Shown here one piece after another: positions 1 through 7,361 of a DNA stretch of 52,361 nt; the stretch's first letter is position 1; each line of letters begins with the position of its first letter. This stretch comes from a virus, in the IMG/VR virus record IMGVR_UViG_3300046004_001366, positions 1-52,361 of that record, one strand, 5' to 3'. The notes under the pieces are model-generated. The model ran no database searches and was not told where the DNA came from. It saw only the letters and a list, made by a program, of their open reading frames with translations. A program made the translations under genes and the position numbers.

Positions 1-792
1 CTTGATGCTTTCTCCCGCATCCTGCCAGTTCACCGGACCGTGCGTGATGCCACCTTTGTCATCGAAGAACCGAAAGCTATCTCTGTCACCGTCACTGATG
101 CCTCAAAGGCGATTGTCATTGGAACATTTTTCCCATTTGGCGCTTATGCTTCCGCTTCTGACCTGCCGGGCCGGGGCGTCATCCTGGCCGGAGACACCAA
201 GCTGAATCGGTTGCTCTCCAGTACGGAGATGATCGAGCATTACATGGGCGCTTCTGGTTCCGTGTCCGCCATGCTTTACAGCGATGGCATACCCATTGGA
301 CACCGGGCTGACCAATTGGCCGGGATTCCCTATTTCACTCCATCGACCTCATCCCAAAGACACCACCTAATTCACGTTGATGATGCACGGTCATGGACTG
401 CAAACGCTTCCGTCCACACGGGCCAACCTGCTTATTGGTGGGTCGATCCGTTTGGCGGGAGTGATGCGCTGGCTACGTCGTGGCTTCTCCGGCTTCATCC
501 GCTGCCTACCGGGCGTGGGATTCTAAGCGTGCCAATGAAGCAGTTCCCGGCCAGTGTGACCCTGACAGATTTGCACATCACGCCGCGAGCTTTGCCCATC
601 CAAGAGCTTGAGGAAGGACACCTCGCCAACATCTGTGCTGCCTACCTGATTACCTGCCCACTCTGGAAGGAGACCGTCAATAAGGCTGATGTGCGCGCCA
701 AGGCTGACGATTCCCGCCGCGCCATGGAGGCACGATCCAATCACAACCCGTCTGGATTCCCTAACCGAGTTCACACCCGCCCCGGATACTGA
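1..792 (+). CDS. Virion-associated protein, 5' end cut off by the window
   Basis: The frame is open from the first base, so the true start lies upstream; a GTG at 40 is only an internal candidate. At least 263 residues are visible. The protein has no signal peptide or membrane segment. It is rich in aromatic residues and glycine in the middle and ends in a basic, Asn/Pro-rich tail (the last residues include NHNPSGFPNRVHTRPGY). It stops four bases before the next gene and is the first visible member of a tightly packed + strand late operon that leads into fibre and lysis genes. A structural or tail-associated role is inferred from position only; no family was recognised. Confidence 0.65.
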   Translation, partial: LDAFSRILPVHRTVRDATFVIEEPKAISVTVTDASKAIVIGTFFPFGAYASASDLPGRGVILAGDTKLNRLLSSTEMIEHYMGASGSVSAMLYSDGIPIGHRADQLAGIPYFTPSTSSQRHHLIHVDDARSWTANASVHTGQPAYWWVDPFGGSDALATSWLLRLHPLPTGRGILSVPMKQFPASVTLTDLHITPRALPIQELEEGHLANICAAYLITCPLWKETVNKADVRAKADDSRRAMEARSNHNPSGFPNRVHTRPGY

Positions 793-796
793 TTCT

Positions 797-1195
797 ATGC
801 TTGTCCCACTCTCCAAGCTCGACCACTACATTGCTGAGACAATTCTCGCGGTTCAACGCGCTCGCGCTCATGTGGCGGCGCAGTCGGTGCCGATTGATAC
901 CGACCCGCCCGAGTCGGTGCAGTTCAGTATCCAAGTGATCGACGACACCGCCCCGGCCATCAATGCCGCAGAGTCGCAGTCGATTGAACCAGAGACGACG
1001 CAGACGCAGACGCAGGGAACCGACTCCAGCACCAGCACGACGAAGCAACACGCCGTGACCACGGAGGAAACGCAAGTCAATGAGGTTGATACGACCGTAT
1101 TCAATCAACCCGGAGGTGGCAGCATATTGGTCAATGAACTGCATATGCAATACAATGGCCGAAACGTCACAACCACAACGGAGGAAACACTATAA
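797..1195 (+). CDS. Small hypothetical late protein, Thr/Gln-rich C-terminus
   Basis: ATG at 797 is chosen because it lies just after the preceding stop; the frame is open back to 689, but that stretch overlaps the upstream gene. 132 residues. The N-terminus (about 1-30) is a predicted amphipathic helix beginning MLVPLSKLDHYIAE, followed by a beta-like stretch ESVQFSIQVIDD and a low-complexity Thr/Gln/Ser region (about 60-110). The pattern of a short helix followed by VxFxIxV vaguely resembles small DUF2589-type proteins, but this is weak. Its TAA overlaps the next ATG (TAATG), indicating translational coupling. Confidence 0.7.
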   Translation: MLVPLSKLDHYIAETILAVQRARAHVAAQSVPIDTDPPESVQFSIQVIDDTAPAINAAESQSIEPETTQTQTQGTDSSTSTTKQHAVTTEETQVNEVDTTVFNQPGGGSILVNELHMQYNGRNVTTTTEETL

Positions 1196-1446
1196 TGGCT
1201 ACTTCATCGTCACAAAAACAGGGCGGTCAAGACTCAGCGGTAACCATTACGCCGAAGAAAACGACCACCAGCAAGCGGGTTCAGCCGGAGCAAGTCAGCA
1301 TTGTGACGCAGGTTGGACAACCCAAGACCAGCACCACGGTTATTGCCGCATCCACGAAGCGCAGCGTCCAAGTCGAAAAGGTGGGCTTCACTCTGTCTTT
1401 CGCCATCAAAATCAACAATTCCCTGCCGCCTAAACTCCTCTCCTGA
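1195..1446 (+). CDS. Small hypothetical late protein (83 aa)
   Basis: Starts within the TAATG overlap with the upstream gene. The first 50 residues are Ser/Thr/Lys/Gln-rich and basic. The C-terminal third (VEKVGFTLSFAIKINNS) is beta-like and recalls the VxFxIxV stretch of the preceding protein, so the two may form a pair. No signal peptide or membrane segment. Function not recognised; it belongs to the late + strand operon. Confidence 0.65.
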   Translation: MATSSSQKQGGQDSAVTITPKKTTTSKRVQPEQVSIVTQVGQPKTSTTVIAASTKRSVQVEKVGFTLSFAIKINNSLPPKLLS

Positions 1447-1448
1447 TT

Positions 1449-1757
1449 ATGTCCTTACTCTCTACCATCTCCGTCGATGATGGCACCCTGGCCGGTGTCG
1501 TTGAAATTGTGCCCGCCTTGCCGGTCGGCCAGTCGCGTAACTTCGTGATCCTTGGCCGGACAGACACGGGCACTGACAAGCTCGCGCTCAGTGTCGGTCT
1601 TCATAAATTCTCCTTCGGCGAGGCTGCGCTCTGGATTGCTGCGGGCGAACGACTCGTTTTCACCCCTGATGACGTGCTCTGGCCGCTCATCTCCCAAGGT
1701 ATCTTCGGCATCTGCGACACAGGTGTAACTGTCTCCGTCAACGTCCAACTCGGCTAA
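1449..1757 (+). CDS. Small hypothetical late protein (102 aa)
   Basis: The ATG follows the previous stop by two bases. The sequence alternates hydrophobic and polar residues (for example SRNFVILGRTDTGTDKLALSV), suggesting a compact beta-sandwich. No catalytic motif, signal or membrane segment is visible. Its place directly before two fibre-like genes suggests a virion accessory or tail role, but this is inference from position. Confidence 0.65.
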   Translation: MSLLSTISVDDGTLAGVVEIVPALPVGQSRNFVILGRTDTGTDKLALSVGLHKFSFGEAALWIAAGERLVFTPDDVLWPLISQGIFGICDTGVTVSVNVQLG

Positions 1758-1764
1758 TACCATT

Positions 1765-2454
1765 ATGGGACTCGAAATTCACACAAAACCCTCATCTGGC
1801 GGAGGCGGCGGAGAGACCAACCTCGGCAGAACCCTTTCGGCAACGCAGGTTGTTGTCACCTCAGACACAGGAACGGATGCGACTATTCCAGCCGCAGACA
1901 CGACCAATGCGGGCGTGATGACCAAGGCAATGTATGACAAGCTCGCCGGCATCGAGGCAAGTGCGGATGTTACTGATGCGGGCAATGTTGGTTCGAGCAT
2001 TCATGGAGCAACGGCCAAGACAACGCCGGTCGATGCCGACACCGTTGGGTTGATCGACTCCGCTGCGTCCAACGTCTTGAAAAAGGTGACTTGGGCAAAC
2101 ATCAAGGCGACGTTGAAAGCCTACTTTGACAATATTTACGCGAGCACCGTTTACGCCAACACTGACATTGGTACAGGCACACTCACAGTCGATACGGCGA
2201 ACGGTCTTCGTCAAAAGGTCAACATGACTGGAAACATCACTGTTGCCGCTCCAGCAAATCCTGTCGCCGGAATGGAGTTGTCACTCGCATTGACTGCCAC
2301 TGGAGGGAGCGCACGCACGATCACTTTAGGTTCCATCACAGTTCCCACAGGATACACCTTCTCTGGCGTAGTTGCTTCCGGCAGCGTTCGTCGCTTGAAG
2401 GTCTATTACACCGGAAGCGCATGGCTGTTAACCTCTAACCTGGAGTTCACATAA
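1765..2454 (+). CDS. Tail fibre-like protein
   Basis: 229 residues. The N-terminus is a Gly-rich linker (residues 10-16) followed by TLSATQVVVTSDTGTDA. The middle carries the fibre signature TTNAGVMTKAMYDKLAGIEA followed by DVTDAGNVGSSIHGA, a sequence type repeatedly seen in phage tail-fibre and neck-fibre proteins around trimeric coiled or beta segments. The C-terminal half is beta-rich with many Thr/Gly/Val residues. The stop overlaps the next ATG (TAATG). The product is probably a trimeric fibre or fibre-tip component; the receptor cannot be inferred. Confidence 0.75.
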   Translation: MGLEIHTKPSSGGGGGETNLGRTLSATQVVVTSDTGTDATIPAADTTNAGVMTKAMYDKLAGIEASADVTDAGNVGSSIHGATAKTTPVDADTVGLIDSAASNVLKKVTWANIKATLKAYFDNIYASTVYANTDIGTGTLTVDTANGLRQKVNMTGNITVAAPANPVAGMELSLALTATGGSARTITLGSITVPTGYTFSGVVASGSVRRLKVYYTGSAWLLTSNLEFT

Positions 2455-3296
2455 TGCCCCTCTACTTCTCCAATACGGCTGATCAAGATCCAAATAATGC
2501 TAATAACTGGTGGGATGGCATCGGTGGAACAGGGACAAATGGTATACCCCCGTCTGGCTCAGACAACTGTATTATCGAGGCAGGCCAGACTTGCTCGACT
2601 AGCAACTTCATTTATTCAAGTCTAACTGTAGAAGGAACGCTCACGCTCAATGACTCAGGTAAGACTGTTGCGAGTGTAAGCGGTGCCGTCACGGATAACT
2701 ACGGCACCATTTCATCAAATGTTGGGACTATCGTGACAAATGCAGTCGGTGGAACCGTTGGGGATAACTACGGCGTTGTTACGTATAACTATGGAGGTAT
2801 TAGTAATCGCCAATCAGGTGGATCGACGACTAATGAATACGAGATCGCAAGCATCCCATCCGGTTATACTGTGTTTTCTTTGGTGGCAAGTGATTCCGGT
2901 ATTATCAATAATGGCACGATTACAAACCTAAATAACGTAATCGGCACTAATAATGGAACAATCGTAGATATTGGTAACACAGGGCAGCTTGATAACAACG
3001 CTGGAGGAGTGACGGCGAATCATGGTTCGATTTCGTTTAACAGCGGTTCAGGAACGGTAACAACCAACTACGGGCAAGTCTATGAAAATTCTGGGACTGT
3101 TACGACTAATCACAGTTCAGGCACAGTAACCAACAACAACTATACTGGAACCATTGCTAACCAAAATGGGACATTGCGTATTGGCAACGTCACGGGTGGT
3201 TCTGGCAACCTTGCGGCGGCGTCTACCACAAATCTTTCCTCTCAGGCCGCAGGTGCAAACGTCACTCTTCCAACCGGTAACACTACTTGGTGGTAA
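2454..3296 (+). CDS. Asn/Gly repeat protein, probable beta-solenoid fibre
   Basis: 280 residues. After an N-terminal region of about 65 residues (NANNWWDGIGGTGTNGIPPSG, a sheath-like start), residues 75-255 consist of short degenerate repeats of the type NxGTIxxNxGT or NYGxVxxN. Regularly spaced Asn, Gly, Thr and Val suggest a right-handed beta-helix with one short coil per repeat. The C-terminus ends in TGNTTWW. Base composition is noticeably more AT-rich than the neighbours (many aat, act, gga codons), which may reflect recent acquisition or the Asn-rich composition. It follows the fibre gene with a TAATG overlap, so a fibre or decoration role is likely. Confidence 0.7.
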   Translation: MPLYFSNTADQDPNNANNWWDGIGGTGTNGIPPSGSDNCIIEAGQTCSTSNFIYSSLTVEGTLTLNDSGKTVASVSGAVTDNYGTISSNVGTIVTNAVGGTVGDNYGVVTYNYGGISNRQSGGSTTNEYEIASIPSGYTVFSLVASDSGIINNGTITNLNNVIGTNNGTIVDIGNTGQLDNNAGGVTANHGSISFNSGSGTVTTNYGQVYENSGTVTTNHSSGTVTNNNYTGTIANQNGTLRIGNVTGGSGNLAAASTTNLSSQAAGANVTLPTGNTTWW

Positions 3297-3313
3297 CTTA
3301 ATCTAAAACTCCT

Positions 3314-3601
3314 ATGATTCTTACATCACAGCCAATCACAGTCGGCAGCGTCACCGCAACCGAAACCACGGTCAACCTGATCCTCAACACTCAACTAGGT
3401 TCAGCGGGAAACAAAACCACTGCTAATATCATCGGTCAGCGCTTCATCCGCGACGGTTCCACCACAATCCCAATCGGTGTCGCGATCAATAAAGGCTACG
3501 CCGACGTCTTCGCAACTGCCGCAACTTCCCCGGCCATCGCTGCCGAAGTCCAAATCATCTTCGATTCCCTCGCCCGCCTTGCTCCTCTCCTCGGACTTTA
3601 A
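3314..3601 (+). CDS. Small hypothetical late protein (95 aa)
   Basis: The start is the ATG preceded by ACTCCTATG. The sequence contains alternating beta-like segments (VTATETTVNLILNTQLG) and an amphipathic C-terminal helix (AEVQIIFDSLARLAPLLGL). No catalytic or membrane signature. It lies between the solenoid-like fibre gene and the lysis cassette. It could be a fibre chaperone or virion component; no family was recognised. Confidence 0.65.
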   Translation: MILTSQPITVGSVTATETTVNLILNTQLGSAGNKTTANIIGQRFIRDGSTTIPIGVAINKGYADVFATAATSPAIAAEVQIIFDSLARLAPLLGL

Positions 3602-3613
3602 TTCAACCGCTCT

Positions 3614-3928
3614 ATGTCTGACAAAGCTCTCAAATGGGTATTGACTGTCATCGGTGTCATCACCGGTCTTGGCACCATTGGCTCCAATGTCATCAGCCTT
3701 GGGGAAATCAAAGGCAGCATTATGACCATGCTCCAAGCGCATGAGAGACGACTCGAAGAGCACGCCAAGCAGTTTGAGCGCCAAGCAAATCAACTCTCTG
3801 CCGCCGAGCGGCAGATTGACCGCATCAAAGACCGTGTCGGTATCGCCAGCCTAAAACCTGACTCCTCCGCCACGGCGGCAAACCCTCCCCCCTGCACAGA
3901 AAACGAACCCGAACAACAAACACACTAG
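3614..3928 (+). CDS. Membrane-anchored coiled-coil protein of the lysis cassette
   Basis: 104 residues. One N-terminal hydrophobic segment (about residues 8-30, WVLTVIGVITGLGTIGSNVI) is followed by a coiled coil (about 40-80, MLQAHERRLEEHAKQFERQANQ) and a Pro/Thr-rich tail. This N-in anchor plus periplasmic helix resembles inner-membrane spanins or small phage membrane proteins. It opens the lysis module, upstream of a holin-like gene, the nested spanin pair and the endolysin. It could be an additional spanin-like or holin-accessory protein; the exact role is not determined. Confidence 0.65.
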   Translation: MSDKALKWVLTVIGVITGLGTIGSNVISLGEIKGSIMTMLQAHERRLEEHAKQFERQANQLSAAERQIDRIKDRVGIASLKPDSSATAANPPPCTENEPEQQTH

Positions 3929-3934
3929 ATCCCC

Positions 3935-4105
3935 ATGCAAGCTATCAACTACGTCACCGGCCACTGGTCGGAAATTTGCTCCGGTGCCGCCGGATTTGTC
4001 ATCTTCGCCCGTGTCGTCGTCAAGCTGACGCCAACGCCAAAGGATGACACTGTCCTCGAAAAAGTGGTCAACTTTGTGAAGCACCTCGGTCTCCACATCA
4101 AATGA
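3935..4105 (+). CDS. Small holin-like membrane protein (56 aa)
   Basis: A short gene starting at ATG 3935. One hydrophobic segment (about residues 9-26, CSGAAGFVIFARVVVKL) is followed by TPTPKDDTVLEKVVNFVKHLGLHIK, a charged amphipathic C-terminal helix typical of small phage holin-like proteins. Its TGA overlaps the ATG of the next gene (ATGA), giving tight translational coupling in the lysis cassette. The assignment rests on size, topology and context. Confidence 0.6.
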   Translation: MQAINYVTGHWSEICSGAAGFVIFARVVVKLTPTPKDDTVLEKVVNFVKHLGLHIK

Positions 4106-4371
4106 CGTTCCTCGCCGCTCTCACTGCCGCCCTGCGTGCCTTCCCCTTGTGGCTGGCGTGGCAGGTGACAAGAGAGAGCGAGAGCCTCGTGAAAGAGATC
4201 ATCGCCCATGAAGCCGCCAATACTCCTACTGCTAGTCGTCTCGCTGACGAGTTGCGTATCAACCTCGCCTACCGTCGCCGACTCCATGACGCTCTATGCC
4301 CCGCCGTTCCTGCATATCGCGGCAGGGACGGTGGTGCAAACGTCACAAGGGCTGTACCGGTCGCAGAGTGA
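4102..4371 (+). CDS. Inner-membrane spanin-like protein (Rz-like)
   Basis: 89 residues. A hydrophobic N-terminus (about residues 3-22, FLAALTAALRAFPLWLAW) is followed by an extended helical, charged segment (ESESLVKEIIAHEA to LAYRRRLHDALC). An N-terminal anchor plus periplasmic helix is the i-spanin layout. A lipoprotein gene starts at 4208 in the +1 frame inside it and runs past its stop, the arrangement of lambda Rz/Rz1. I infer that this protein and the lipoprotein span the periplasm and disrupt the outer membrane in the last lysis step, implying a Gram-negative host. Confidence 0.65.
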   Translation: MTFLAALTAALRAFPLWLAWQVTRESESLVKEIIAHEAANTPTASRLADELRINLAYRRRLHDALCPAVPAYRGRDGGANVTRAVPVAE

Positions 4372-4432
4372 CGAGGTGTGGCACTCTGACGCCGAGTACC
4401 AGCGCCGGGTGCGCGAGTCGCTCAAACCCTGA
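4208..4432 (+). CDS. Outer-membrane spanin-like lipoprotein (Rz1-like), nested
   Basis: 74 residues. The N-terminus KPPILLLLVVSLTSC is a clear lipoprotein signal with lipobox LTSC; the lipidated Cys would be residue 16. The mature part is about 59 residues, which is short as expected for o-spanins. The first 164 bases overlap the preceding gene in the +1 frame, so this region codes for two proteins. It lies between the Rz-like gene and a 35-residue membrane protein, before the endolysin. An alternative is an unrelated small lipoprotein, but the nested position strongly favours an o-spanin. Confidence 0.7.
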   Translation: MKPPILLLLVVSLTSCVSTSPTVADSMTLYAPPFLHIAAGTVVQTSQGLYRSQSDEVWHSDAEYQRRVRESLKP

Positions 4433-4445
4433 AACAATACCCACC

Positions 4446-4553
4446 ATGACCATGCTCGCCGCGCTCCTGTCTGATGCCGCTCTCGCCATGGGCATGGCAT
4501 CGTTCATCCTATTTTTGGTCATAATGATACCTCTAGCCATCTTCCGCTCATGA
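4446..4553 (+). CDS. Very small membrane protein (35 aa)
   Basis: ATG at 4446, preceded by ACCCACCATG. Almost the whole product (MTMLAALLSDAALAMGMASF then ILFLVIMIPLAIF) is hydrophobic, giving one long or two short membrane helices. The stop overlaps the endolysin ATG (ATGA). Size, topology and coupling to the endolysin suggest a holin, antiholin or pinholin-like function. The frame is open further upstream to about 4296, but that extension overlaps the lipoprotein gene and is basic and unlike a real protein. Confidence 0.5.
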   Translation: MTMLAALLSDAALAMGMASFILFLVIMIPLAIFRS

Positions 4554-5281
4554 CACCCATCGACTTCGTCAAAGAATTTCAGCGCCGTAACAAACTTGAA
4601 CCGGATGGCGATCCAGGTCGCGACACACTCGGAGCACTGAACCGACTGCTGCCCCAGCAACCAACCACAGTCATCCCGGCATCACAGACCGGCCTGAATC
4701 AATCACCCGCCGAGAAACTGGCCGCGTGCATCATTGCTGAAGCCAAACGCTTCTGCGGTTTGCAGGAAGTCAGGCCAAACCAGAATTGGGACAACCCTGC
4801 CACCAAAGGGCCGGATACCGCCATCGTCGCCGAACTCATCGCCGGAATGCGCCAGTCGCCTTGGGAGCCGGGATGGGCATACTGCGCGGCATTTGCCGAG
4901 GCGATGGTTGCCAAGGGGCTTGAGCAATTCGGCGCCACGCCTGCGCAGATTGCCAAATTCAGGGCGGTCATGTCTCCTCACTGCATGACCTCCGCAGCAG
5001 CATTTGCGCGCCTCAACCTGTTGTCATCCGCCCCGGTAGCAGGTGCTATCTGGCTGGCTCAACACGGCAGCTCGAACAACGGCCATGCCGGTATTTGCAC
5101 GCTGCCGCACTCGCCGAACATGGACACCATCGAAGCCAATACGGGCGGCAACGGCACCGGCAGTCAGCGCGAGGGCGATTGGATCACACACAAAATCCGG
5201 CCCATCGCTGGACCGGGAGACCTTCACACGAAGGGCTTTGTCCATCCTGTCGCCATTCTCAAAATCTGCGGTTTGGCTTAG
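4550..5281 (+). CDS. Endolysin: CHAP/NlpC-P60-like peptidoglycan amidase or endopeptidase
   Basis: 243 residues. The N-terminus (about 1-35, TPIDFVKEFQRRNKLEPDGDPG then DTLGALNRLL) looks like a short peptidoglycan-binding helical module. The catalytic domain has WAYCAAF (candidate nucleophile Cys112), NNGHAGIC (candidate His179) and TIEANTG (Glu195/Asn197), the C-H-E/N order of CHAP or NlpC/P60 cysteine peptidases. No signal peptide is present, so release through the holin is expected. It is the last gene of the lysis cassette. The precise cleaved bond cannot be read from sequence. Confidence 0.8.
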   Translation: MTPIDFVKEFQRRNKLEPDGDPGRDTLGALNRLLPQQPTTVIPASQTGLNQSPAEKLAACIIAEAKRFCGLQEVRPNQNWDNPATKGPDTAIVAELIAGMRQSPWEPGWAYCAAFAEAMVAKGLEQFGATPAQIAKFRAVMSPHCMTSAAAFARLNLLSSAPVAGAIWLAQHGSSNNGHAGICTLPHSPNMDTIEANTGGNGTGSQREGDWITHKIRPIAGPGDLHTKGFVHPVAILKICGLA

Positions 5282-5338
5282 TTTCCAATATCCATTCCCA
5301 TCCTTTCCTGATAAGAAACCAAACACCCATAGCACCCC

Positions 5339-6016
5339 ATGAACATCACAGACGGAACCAAAGGCATTGCCTACAAAGCTAATATCCGCTTCTCCACTGA
5401 GGCGGCAGTCCATCAAGAAACCGACGACCACACGATTCTGGTTGATGCAACCTCCGCAGCCGCCGTGCTTTGGCTTCGGCAAGCTGAAGAAGGCCGCGTC
5501 ATCTGCCTGAAGAAGGTCGATAGCAGCGCCAACGCCATCACGATTCAATCATCGGCAGGCGAAACCATCAACAGCGCTGCAACACTGACCCTGAGCGGGC
5601 CGGGCCAGTCGGTCACGCTGCAAGGCCGTGACGGGTCGTGGGTGGTGATCTCCGAGCAAACCACGCTCACCGCTCCATCTGTCACCGTCGCCAACCACGC
5701 CACGCCCAACGGTAACGCCTACATCACCTTGCAGGCCGTTGACGCCCAGGGCAACGCGCTGGCAAAGCGTGTGCTCTTCAAGGTGTGGCTTGCCGCTACG
5801 GCGCACGCTGCTCCTGCGGACCTCGGCACCCTCACGGCGACCACCGGCACGATCCTGAAAGAGGACACTGACGACGCTCTTGCCACCGTGGCATCTGACG
5901 CCAATGGCACAGCCGTTCTTGTGCTCGATGTTGCTACCACTTCCGCCATTCACGCAATGGCCGAGTGCAATGGCATGGTCGGTACCAGTTCCGTTTCAGT
6001 GACCGCCGTCCCGTAA
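5339..6016 (+). CDS. Ig-like virion protein
   Basis: 225 residues, beta-rich throughout. An N-terminal domain (about 1-105) contains DHTILVDATSAAAVLWLRQA and a GQSVTLQGRDGSWVVIS strand pair like those in phage fibre or decoration domains. A C-terminal part (about 110-225) resembles a bacterial Ig-like domain (VTVANHATPNGNAYITLQAV, later DANGTAVLVLDVA). The gene follows the endolysin after a 57-base gap holding the leader AATATCCATTCCCATCC, and a strong hairpin follows the stop. A surface-exposed virion or adhesion protein is likely. Confidence 0.7.
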   Translation: MNITDGTKGIAYKANIRFSTEAAVHQETDDHTILVDATSAAAVLWLRQAEEGRVICLKKVDSSANAITIQSSAGETINSAATLTLSGPGQSVTLQGRDGSWVVISEQTTLTAPSVTVANHATPNGNAYITLQAVDAQGNALAKRVLFKVWLAATAHAAPADLGTLTATTGTILKEDTDDALATVASDANGTAVLVLDVATTSAIHAMAECNGMVGTSSVSVTAVP

Positions 6017-6030
6017 ACCATCCCTCCACC

Positions 6031-6065
6031 GGATAGCGGGCGTTGCATCCATGCGCCCGCTATCC
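6031..6065 (+). terminator. Perfect 12-bp hairpin after the Ig-like gene
   Basis: GGATAGCGGGCG pairs perfectly with CGCCCGCTATCC around an 11-base loop; the tail ATTTCTAT is only weakly T-rich. It lies 15 bases after the stop of the Ig-like gene. It may be a terminator or an mRNA stabiliser separating the lysis region from the genes leading into the giant protein. The loop holds a TTG (6043) that could extend the next gene; the hairpin argues against that start. Confidence 0.65.
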
Positions 6066-6123
6066 ATTTCTATCAATTACGGATGCACTTGGCGAGTCTC
6101 GCGCTACTCTTCCGAACACGATC

Positions 6124-7332
6124 ATGTCCGCCATCCTACTTAAAACGCTCCAGGGTTTGATGCAAAACGCCGCTGACAAACAGGCAACGGCTCAACCTGA
6201 TGTCACGCCAGCACAACCGGAAGCCGCGCAACCGGAAGCCGCGCAACCGGAAGCCGCCAACGATGGGTCTTCAGCATTCAGCCGCTTTTACAGCGAGCAA
6301 ATCGCCGGTTCGCGAGGGGTGAACAAATCTATGCGCGGAGGGAAGATTCTCGGCGGTCGATTCCACGGCAAAACGCCTGAGCAAGCCAGAGAACTCCTGC
6401 GCCAAGAGTTCGCCTCAATGGATGATGCGACCAAGGCCGATTACGCCAGTCGAGCAAGTGGTGCGGACCTGAAGCCCAATTCTTCGGCCCTGCCCTTCGC
6501 GCAATCACCTACCACGTCCATGACTGGCATGGATGGCAAAACCGTGAAGTTTGGGCAATCACCAAGCGCGCCAGCCCGTGCGGAAGCAATGCAGGCACAA
6601 ACCGCCGCAGCCTCACAGGCTGGCGCGGATGCTGTGAAGTATGCGCAAGCCGCCCAAGCTGCTGACCCGGTAGGTGTTGCCAAGCGGGCGCAAGCCGCCA
6701 AGTCTGCCGTTCTTGGCAAGGATGGCATCACCGACATGGGAGGCGGAACCATGGCGATGCAGAATCAGTACGGCTCGGGATTTGCTCAACAGATCGACGC
6801 AAGCAAGCCTCGCGCTCCCGGTCGTATCTTCGATGAGAAGGGCGAGGTTGATATGCCGATTATGATGGCAAAAAAAGGCCAACAGGTCGATGCCAAAGGC
6901 CGCGCTAACTCCATTCAGTACATGGAGAATGGGGGCGACGCTATCGGCGCGGGTGTCTCTGGCAATATCCAACAGAGCATTGCTGATGCTGCGCCCGGTA
7001 TGGAAGGGCGACGTTCGGCAGACATCGCAAGGTCTGCTGCCATTTTCTCTGGCGCTTTGCCTCCAGCATTCCGCCGACCCGATGACAATGCGCCAGGAAT
7101 TGCGCGCACTCCCGCCCCTGTGGACGATACACCCGGAGCCTCTGCCGCTGCTGCACATGCAGGCATGATGAGTATCAAGCCTGCCGCGCCTACTGTGACA
7201 GGGCAAGCCGTGGACTCTGCGATTGCCGGGCTTCCGCCATCTCTGCGTGTAGCGCAAATTGCCAAGGTTCAGCCTGCTGCCCGCCCCGGACCTCTCCCGC
7301 CAAGTTACGGCGTGCCCAAAATTACCCGTTAA
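6124..7332 (+). CDS. Probable internal virion protein (Ala/Gln-rich)
   Basis: 402 residues with the chosen ATG at 6124; the frame is open back to 6043, but that lies in a hairpin loop. After a QPEAA repeat (about 31-45) comes a predicted helical module (SRFYSEQIAGSRGVNKSMRG, later GKTPEQARELLRQEFASMDD). A long Ala/Gln coiled-coil-like stretch (about 140-200) and a Pro/Ala-rich tail follow. No membrane or catalytic motif. It sits 30 bases before the giant gene, and such low-complexity helical proteins next to giant polyvalent genes are often internal virion or ejection partners. The role is inferred from context. Confidence 0.65.
   Translation: MSAILLKTLQGLMQNAADKQATAQPDVTPAQPEAAQPEAAQPEAANDGSSAFSRFYSEQIAGSRGVNKSMRGGKILGGRFHGKTPEQARELLRQEFASMDDATKADYASRASGADLKPNSSALPFAQSPTTSMTGMDGKTVKFGQSPSAPARAEAMQAQTAAASQAGADAVKYAQAAQAADPVGVAKRAQAAKSAVLGKDGITDMGGGTMAMQNQYGSGFAQQIDASKPRAPGRIFDEKGEVDMPIMMAKKGQQVDAKGRANSIQYMENGGDAIGAGVSGNIQQSIADAAPGMEGRRSADIARSAAIFSGALPPAFRRPDDNAPGIARTPAPVDDTPGASAAAAHAGMMSIKPAAPTVTGQAVDSAIAGLPPSLRVAQIAKVQPAARPGPLPPSYGVPKITR
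6214..6258 (+). repeat. Three tandem 15-bp repeats encoding QPEAA
   Basis: The unit CAACCGGAAGCCGCG occurs three times head to tail (the last with one change at its end), in frame with the gene starting at 6124. It encodes (QPEAA)3 and probably varies in copy number by slippage. Confidence 0.85.
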
Positions 7333-7361
7333 TCCCCCAACTCCCCTACCACATACCTCCT

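Noticed and set aside
2700-3180. Repeats in the fibre-like gene
   Set aside because: Short degenerate in-frame repeats encoding Asn/Gly coils; they are protein repeats, not a mobile or CRISPR element.
6043-6123. Upstream extension of the internal virion protein gene from TTG 6043
   Set aside because: The TTG lies in the loop of a perfect 12-bp hairpin and the extra residues look unstructured; ATG 6124 is a better start.
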